Shown: positions 19,504-24,331 of the stretch, piece by piece | Position numbering within the stretch: the first letter of the stretch is position 1 | Layout: each line of letters starts with the position of its first letter | Source: a virus | IMG/VR virus record: IMGVR_UViG_3300046694_000077 | Location: 1-24,331 of that record | Strand: one strand, 5' to 3' | DNA: 24,331 bases | Program-made: the position numbers and the translations under genes | Notes under the pieces: model-generated | Database searches by the model: none | The model's input: the letters and a program-made list of their open reading frames with translations, nothing else | What the model was told of the DNA's origin: nothing

Positions 19504-21216
19504 CTAGAGGGCGAACCGAGGGGGCGACCGTAGGGAGCCACCGAGGGCCGTCTCCATGAACTTAGCCAGTTCGGCGTCGAGCAGCTCCTGCTTCCTCACC
19601 TCCACAGCCACGGTCGTGTTCCTGGCCATCCATTCCAGCCAGTAGGCGACACAGCCGGCAACAGCATCGAGCCTGTCGTCATGAGCCAGGGCACCCCGGT
19701 TCTTGGTGATCCGGGTCATCTGGTAGAACAGGCGGTACTTGTTCACCTCGTCGGTGGGGAGGTCAGCGGTGCTGTCGTAGTCCCACTCGATGACCTTGGG
19801 ATCGACCACCAGCCTGTGCTGGTTCATGATCGGCTCCAGGGTGTCGATGATGCGGGCTTCCTTCTGGGCCTTCGACCACTCAGCGTCCTCGATCAGGACC
19901 GGGTAGCGGAGCTGGGCTCGGGCACGGAGGAGCTGGGCGAACATGCCGTCGCCGTAGTTGGGCTCGACCTTGATGACGTTGACGCCCTGTTCCTTGGCGC
20001 AGTCGAGGATTTTGTCCAAGACCTTGTCGTCATAGCCGTGGCCTCGGGCACCACCGACAGCGGTCAGGTAGAGGATGCCGTTGAGCATCTTGACCACAGC
20101 CCAGGCGGTCTCGTCCTTGCCGCGTCCCGAGGGATCGACGAACATGGCGGTGCCGTCGTAGTCGATGAAGTCCTTATCGGTGAAGATCGGGCGATGCAGC
20201 CGGTCGCCTGGGAGGCCAACCATGGGCAGCTTCTCGATCACCTGTTCGGGACCGGAGCCCCACACGACCTCTCTCGGGGCCTTGCGAGGGTTCAACCCCA
20301 TGATGATCAGATCGGACAGCTTCAGGGGAAACCTGTCTTCGTCCGAGAGGCTGGTGTCGAGGTAGAACTGAAGGGCGAAGCCTGAGCGCCCATAGGACAT
20401 CTCACGCTCGTTCAAGTCGATCTCGGTGAACCGCGCAGGATCGGTAGAGCCGCCCACGAGGTCAGGCGTCTGATCCAGCAGATGGGCGATCATTGGGGCC
20501 AGCTTGGAGCCATACTTGGCGCGGCGTTCCTCGTCGGGATAGCGAGCCGGCCAGATGCGGCAGACGTAGCCACGGTCAGGCAGGAGGTTGTAGATCGACT
20601 GCTCGGTCTGCGGGGTGCCGAGGTAGATGATGCGACCACCCGGCGACAGCACGGCGTCGAACTCCTTGATCTGTTCGGAGAGCTTCTCGCGCTTGAGGTG
20701 GGTGTCTGAATTGTTCGGGACTTCGATGTCGTCCGCGATGATCACGTCGGCGCGGGAGCCGGCGATCTGCGAGGTGATGCCCAGGGACTTCACAGACGGG
20801 CTGTGGGACGCACGGGCAGGGCCGACGTCAAAGGCTACCTTGGACTGGCGCTGGTCTGCTGTGGGCCTCAGGTGGGCCAGCAATTCCATCTCAAAGATGA
20901 GGCGCATGGTGAAGGTCGAGAAGTCGTCCGAGCGCTGCTTGGAGGCCGAGATGACGAGGACCTTGGTCTGCGGATTGCAGTAGAGCAGCCAGCACACGAA
21001 GGCCGAGGTGACCCAGGATTTGCCGACGCCACGGAAGGCTTCGATGATGAGGCGCTTCGGGCCGTGCTGTAGGAAGGATGCGATGTCGTACTGGACCTTC
21101 GTCGGGTCCGGTAGGGCGAGATGTTTCCAGACCACGTACAGGAAATTGCGGAAGTCGCGGAGAGGGTCTGACTGCGACGACAACGAGGTCGAGGCAGATA
21201 GCGTCTGCTTGGTCAT
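19504..21216 (-). CDS. 19: T7-like terminase large subunit (gp19)
   Basis: DNA-packaging ATPase and nuclease, 570 aa (T7 gp19 586 aa). VVWKHLALPDPTKVQYDIA at the N-terminus, Walker A AFRGVGKS (60-67), Walker B VIIADD (158-163), the coupling region IIYLGTPQTEQSIYN and nuclease motif FVDPSGRGKDET with D361 are all near-identical in pattern to T7, including the FYQMTRITKNRGALAHDDRL block. Ribosome site AAAGGATTAA before ATG. Last late gene; downstream lies the repeat-rich end region. Confidence 0.97.
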   Translation of the reverse strand: MTKQTLSASTSLSSQSDPLRDFRNFLYVVWKHLALPDPTKVQYDIASFLQHGPKRLIIEAFRGVGKSWVTSAFVCWLLYCNPQTKVLVISASKQRSDDFSTFTMRLIFEMELLAHLRPTADQRQSKVAFDVGPARASHSPSVKSLGITSQIAGSRADVIIADDIEVPNNSDTHLKREKLSEQIKEFDAVLSPGGRIIYLGTPQTEQSIYNLLPDRGYVCRIWPARYPDEERRAKYGSKLAPMIAHLLDQTPDLVGGSTDPARFTEIDLNEREMSYGRSGFALQFYLDTSLSDEDRFPLKLSDLIIMGLNPRKAPREVVWGSGPEQVIEKLPMVGLPGDRLHRPIFTDKDFIDYDGTAMFVDPSGRGKDETAWAVVKMLNGILYLTAVGGARGHGYDDKVLDKILDCAKEQGVNVIKVEPNYGDGMFAQLLRARAQLRYPVLIEDAEWSKAQKEARIIDTLEPIMNQHRLVVDPKVIEWDYDSTADLPTDEVNKYRLFYQMTRITKNRGALAHDDRLDAVAGCVAYWLEWMARNTTVAVEVRKQELLDAELAKFMETALGGSLRSPPRFAL

Positions 21217-21249
21217 TTAATCCTTTGGAATGGGGGCACAGGAGACCGC

Positions 21250-21306
21250 CAGCGCGCGCCACGAGCTTGGGGCATGAGTGGCTAGGGTTTGACCTAACGC
21301 GCGCTG
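21250..21306. repeat. 9-base GC inverted repeat between tail gene and terminase
   Basis: CAGCGCGCG at 21250-21258 and CGCGCGCTG at 21298-21306. The loop holds a second partial inverted repeat, TAGG...CCTA. It fills most of the 112-base gap before terminase. It might act as a partial terminator, a processing hairpin or a packaging-related site; no T-run on the minus strand. Confidence 0.5.
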
Positions 21307-21328
21307 ACGGGCTTCCCTGTGGGGTGCC

Positions 21329-23779
21329 TTAGATGATCTTGAACGAGGTGATCAGGCGACGGCTGAGGGTCGTCGGGATGTTGTAGGTTCCCGCCGATAC
21401 CGCAACGCGCTGCTTGGAGCCGTCGTCGAACGTGAAGACACCATCGGTGCTGGACGCCGGGATCGTGAGGCTGATCGCGTCAGCCGCAGAGGATGCCGCC
21501 GCTGTGGTGAGCGGGAATGGCGTATTGATCGCAGCGGTAGCCGAGCCGGTGCCGACGATGCTGACGCCACAGTGGACCACGTCGAACGTGAGCGAGGACT
21601 GGCCTGCCACGTTGGTGAGCTGGAACACCATGCTGGAGTTGCCGGCGAGGATGTTCGGCACGTCGATCACGTCCCAGCCACCCGTGAAGGTGTGCAGGAA
21701 GGACGTGTTCGGGGTCGAGGCCTGACCGGGCGTGTAGGACAACGTGACCTGTTGCCCAGCGGTGCCCTTCACGATGGCCTTAGCGGACCTGTAGTTGGCC
21801 GATCCGGTGACCGTGCGGCGGGCATAGCCAGCAGCCGAGGACATGACGATCCGGCTGGACACGATGGTGCCCTCAGGGCCTACAGCGCCACCGCCTGGGG
21901 TGCAGACCGCAGCCGAGTAGACCCAGTTGCCTGCATTGTCTGGCAGCGTCGGGAAGAGCTTGTAGTCGACGATGGGCTCGACCACGAGACCCAGGGAGCC
22001 GCGCTTCGGCGTGTTGGCCGGGTAGAGCGTGGTCATCCGGTAACCGTAGCCTGCGGTTGCGCGAACGGTCGTCAGAGTGGCCGTGGAGCTTCCGTCAGTC
22101 GTACCGCTGGTCTTGTGGGTGTCAGCGATGAAGTCATACTCGGACTTCCAAGCCGGGTTCGGTACGTTGACCGAGGGGGACAGGGAGGTTGCCGAGCGAC
22201 CCTTGGCCATGTTCGCCGCGCCCACAGTCCACCAGAGCGTGGCGCCGCCATCTGCCGCGACCTGGGTGTACGACAGGTTGCCGCTTGAGTAGGTCGAGGA
22301 GACGAAGACGCCGTCGCGATAGAGGTTGTACTGGAACGACTGCGACGAGGTGTTGGTGCTGGTGAGGCCCGACCAAGTGCCGGGGTTGACGGTAAGCACG
22401 TTGCCAACGCCTGGGGTGCCCGAGACGGACGGCAGGACGCTGTTCACCGGGAGCGTGGTCTGGCCCCATGTGATGTGCGGATCGGTCATCGGACCCATGT
22501 AGACGCGATGCACCTTGGTCTGGTACGCGGCGCGGCCACGGTCGATGGTGAGGATGATCTTCGGGACGGTCGCGGTGGCCCTGCTTTGGATCGGCGGGGC
22601 GGCAGCCTTGACCTTGCCGGTGGTGACCGAGGCCAGATCACCAAACAGGGTGCGGACGGAGGTCACCGGGTTGTCGGGATTGACGACGCCGTTGATGATC
22701 TCAAGCTGAGGGTTGCGGCTACCCGCGCCAACCTCGAACTCCATCCATGGCTTGTACCATTGGCTGGCCGTAGGGGTGACCGAGGGGAGCGAGATGGTCA
22801 GCACGTCAGAGCCGGTGCCCGAGCCAGGGACGATGTCCATGACCAGCGACTGCCCACCCGTGTCAGGGTTGGCGACCAGCGAGAACGCTACGGTCGACGT
22901 CGGGGTGGCCGAGAGGGCTGCGGTCCAGCCGGTCGGAAGGTTGCCGCTGATGCCGGTGCCAGACGCCGCCACGGTGCCGGGGAGAGACCCGGAGGTGATG
23001 ATGTTGCCGGTGGCCCAGAAGTTGTCGACCAGCCAGGACGAGTTCTTGGTGTTGTCCATGACTGCCTCGATAGCCGCGAGCATGGCAGTGCCAGCCGTGT
23101 AGCCGCCAAGGGCAGACGGGTGCAGATCGTCGGCGTTCAACATCCCGGTCTTCGGGGTGCCGTCAGCGTTGGTCACCGCGTCGAAGATGTTGACGTAGTG
23201 GCACCACGTCGGGTTCGCGTCACAGAACGCCTTCAGGAGCGCGTTGTAGGCTCGCTGATCGGACGGCGTAGAGCCAACGCTCTGGGTCGGACCCTTCGGC
23301 CAGATCGAGCGGATGAAGACGTGCTTCACGCCAGCGTTGTGAGCCGTCGTCGCCATGCCGGTGTAGGCTGCGGCTGTTGCTGCCACGGTGCCGCTGCCGA
23401 CGTTGTCGTTGGTCCCGCCCGCGATGATGAGCGCGTCAGGCATGAGGCCGATGGCGTCAGGCAAGCGGAGCCCGATACCCGTCAGGGTCTGGCCAGCAAT
23501 GCCCATGTCACCACCGAACCAGCCGGGGTTAGTGGCGCTGTCGGAGCCCCAGATGTCGATGTTGAAGTTGCCCTTGAGGGAGGCTGCCGTCTCTAGCTCG
23601 CCAGCGTTGCTGAAGCTGAGCAGAGAGGTCGAGAGAGCCGCGCCGTACTGCGTAATGCTGTCCCCGAGCTGGGCGATGCGAGAGGCATAGGTGAGCAGCG
23701 TGGGAGAACTTATTGCTGTGGCCCCCGACAGGACGTCCCGAAGGACGCCCCGCAGGACCGAGCGGGTGACAGTTGCCAT
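21329..23779 (-). CDS. SGNH-hydrolase tail fibre or spike protein
   Basis: 816 aa from ATG at 23779, which overlaps the upstream stop (TAATG); the frame is open to 23851, but that extension is basic and lies over the next gene. Residues 35-225 form an SGNH/GDSL esterase: block I QLGDSIT with S41, GGTND with G122/N124, and block V DDLH with D217 and H220. The rest is Ser/Thr/Gly-rich beta sequence, including an Ig-like module (LPSVSGTPGVGNVLTVNPGT) and fibre-like repeats to the end. Likely a virion receptor-binding protein that de-acetylates surface polysaccharide. It lies between the small and large terminase genes, unlike T7, where the fibre gene precedes both. Confidence 0.82.
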   Translation of the reverse strand: MATVTRSVLRGVLRDVLSGATAISSPTLLTYASRIAQLGDSITQYGAALSTSLLSFSNAGELETAASLKGNFNIDIWGSDSATNPGWFGGDMGIAGQTLTGIGLRLPDAIGLMPDALIIAGGTNDNVGSGTVAATAAAYTGMATTAHNAGVKHVFIRSIWPKGPTQSVGSTPSDQRAYNALLKAFCDANPTWCHYVNIFDAVTNADGTPKTGMLNADDLHPSALGGYTAGTAMLAAIEAVMDNTKNSSWLVDNFWATGNIITSGSLPGTVAASGTGISGNLPTGWTAALSATPTSTVAFSLVANPDTGGQSLVMDIVPGSGTGSDVLTISLPSVTPTASQWYKPWMEFEVGAGSRNPQLEIINGVVNPDNPVTSVRTLFGDLASVTTGKVKAAAPPIQSRATATVPKIILTIDRGRAAYQTKVHRVYMGPMTDPHITWGQTTLPVNSVLPSVSGTPGVGNVLTVNPGTWSGLTSTNTSSQSFQYNLYRDGVFVSSTYSSGNLSYTQVAADGGATLWWTVGAANMAKGRSATSLSPSVNVPNPAWKSEYDFIADTHKTSGTTDGSSTATLTTVRATAGYGYRMTTLYPANTPKRGSLGLVVEPIVDYKLFPTLPDNAGNWVYSAAVCTPGGGAVGPEGTIVSSRIVMSSAAGYARRTVTGSANYRSAKAIVKGTAGQQVTLSYTPGQASTPNTSFLHTFTGGWDVIDVPNILAGNSSMVFQLTNVAGQSSLTFDVVHCGVSIVGTGSATAAINTPFPLTTAAASSAADAISLTIPASSTDGVFTFDDGSKQRVAVSAGTYNIPTTLSRRLITSFKII

Positions 23780-24039
23780 TAGTCGAAGAGGTCGACGACA
23801 GCCGTGCCAGAGGTGAAGCCACCGGTCTTCACGCCGATGCGGAAGTACCAAGCGGAGCCGGCGTCACCAGTCTTCTCGACCGGGGCCGTGAAGGTCTCGA
23901 CGTCGAGCCAGGTAACCTGATCCTTGGAGCGCTGGAGGACCACGGTGGCGACGAACGTGCCGCTGACCGTGATGTCGAACTTGTTGGCTGCCTGGATGAG
24001 GATCGGCGTGGTGAAGGTGTTCTGAGCGGTGATGTTCAC
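23779..24039 (-). CDS. small beta-rich virion-type protein
   Basis: 86 aa, almost all beta strands: FDITVSGTFVATVVLQRSKD, then VTWLDVETFTAPVEKTGDAG and GVKTGGFTSGTAVVDLFD. The V-T-L-Q-R-S-x-D ... YF-R-G-V-K-T-G-x-x-T-S-G-T pattern recurs in small phage structural or fibre-associated proteins. Starts overlapping the TerS-like stop and ends overlapping the tail gene start, so probably co-expressed with the tail protein. Confidence 0.65.
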   Translation of the reverse strand: MNITAQNTFTTPILIQAANKFDITVSGTFVATVVLQRSKDQVTWLDVETFTAPVEKTGDAGSAWYFRIGVKTGGFTSGTAVVDLFD

Positions 24040-24305
24040 TGGTTGTACCGTTCTTGATGTTCGGAGCCGTCAAACGGCAGATTGGCGACGATGTCGTTGA
24101 CCACCGGGTTGGTGCCTGGGGCGACCGTCGTGCCGGTGTGCTTGAGGAAGTTCAGGATGACGTTCAGGGACGCCGCGTCGGGCGTGATCTGGACAGCCTC
24201 GCCGGTCTCCTTGTCGACGACCGTGCGGCCATCGGTGAGGATCGTCTTGAGCTGCGTTGCGAAGGTGTCGAAGAGGTCTTCGAGACCCGACTTGTTGGTC
24301 TTCAC
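24036..24305 (-). CDS. 18: probable terminase small subunit (gp18 position)
   Basis: 89 aa from GTG at 24305 with AAAGGA upstream. MKTNKSGLEDLFDTFATQLK, then DAASLNVILNFLKHTGTTVA and VVNDIVANLPFDGSE. The ASLNVxxxFLK...PxTNPxVxDIVxNLPF pattern is what I associate with small terminase subunits of T7-like podoviruses; T7 gp18 is also 89 aa and lies just before the large subunit. Binds DNA ends and hands them to gp19. The overlap of start and upstream stop (GTGA) shows tight coupling. Confidence 0.65.
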   Translation of the reverse strand: MKTNKSGLEDLFDTFATQLKTILTDGRTVVDKETGEAVQITPDAASLNVILNFLKHTGTTVAPGTNPVVNDIVANLPFDGSEHQERYNQ

Positions 24306-24331
24306 TTGGTGTCCTTTCGGAGCAATTCGCG
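24302..24331 (-). CDS. C-terminal end of an upstream late gene (partial)
   Basis: Only RELLRKDTK and the TGA stop lie inside the window; the frame continues off the right edge. The stop overlaps the next gene's GTG as GTGA. In T7 a holin gene precedes gp18, but nothing here identifies the product. Confidence 0.55.
   Translation of the reverse strand, partial: RELLRKDTK

Noticed and set aside
22475-23596. 373-codon plus-strand frame opposite the tail gene
   Set aside because: Arg/Gly/Val-rich shadow of the SGNH tail gene with no start context.

Overview
This window is part of the genome of a temperate, T7-like podovirus (Autographiviridae type) that most likely infects a GC-rich alphaproteobacterium. 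The host is inferred from the base composition and the flavour of the small genes; no host sequence is recognisable. Every protein gene I can support is read from the minus strand, so the T7 gene order runs from high to low coordinates. T7 hallmarks are clear: single-subunit RNA polymerase (8768-11242), SSB gp2.5 (6334-7116), endonuclease I gp3 (5845-6330), primase-helicase gp4 (2779-4419), DNA polymerase gp5 (91-2112), a gp0.7-like kinase (16799-17341) and terminase large subunit gp19 (19504-21216).

Layout in transcription order. 24331-19504: late end, with a probable small terminase subunit, a small beta-rich virion protein, an SGNH-hydrolase tail protein and the large terminase. 19503-18806: gene-free, rich in CCTAGG/CCTAAGG-type short repeats, probably the terminal-repeat/packaging region. 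18805-15377: early genes (a tiny membrane protein, a GP88-like protein, the kinase and a tight cluster of small overlapping genes). 15330-12292: a lysogeny-like module with its own sigma70-type promoter and a perfect palindrome, two or three winged-helix regulators and a tyrosine integrase. 12295-11983: attP, a complete tRNA-Leu(UAG) gene flanked on both sides by TTTGTCAC repeats. 11968-1: two small genes, RNA polymerase, then the replication cassette interleaved with many tiny genes, several of them single-span membrane peptides of 22-50 residues that overlap their neighbours by 4 bases.

How it may work (inference). Host RNA polymerase would transcribe the early and lysogeny genes. The phage RNA polymerase would then use a T7-like promoter family, CTCCGCnAAGGGA with fixed CTC-to-GGG spacing. 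Several copies also sit in a 31-base hairpin whose outer stem shows compensatory changes. Two promoter-like copies at attP point the other way, antisense to the tRNA, integrase and regulators. Because attP lies between the early genes and the polymerase gene, integration would separate the polymerase from its early promoters, so integration itself could be part of the lytic-lysogenic switch.

The attP and the terminase-to-early junction are both uninterrupted, so the sequence represents a circular, concatemeric or circularised-assembly form, not a prophage cut out between its host junctions. No DNA ligase, gp3.5-type amidase or gp2 homologue is seen in the expected interval.
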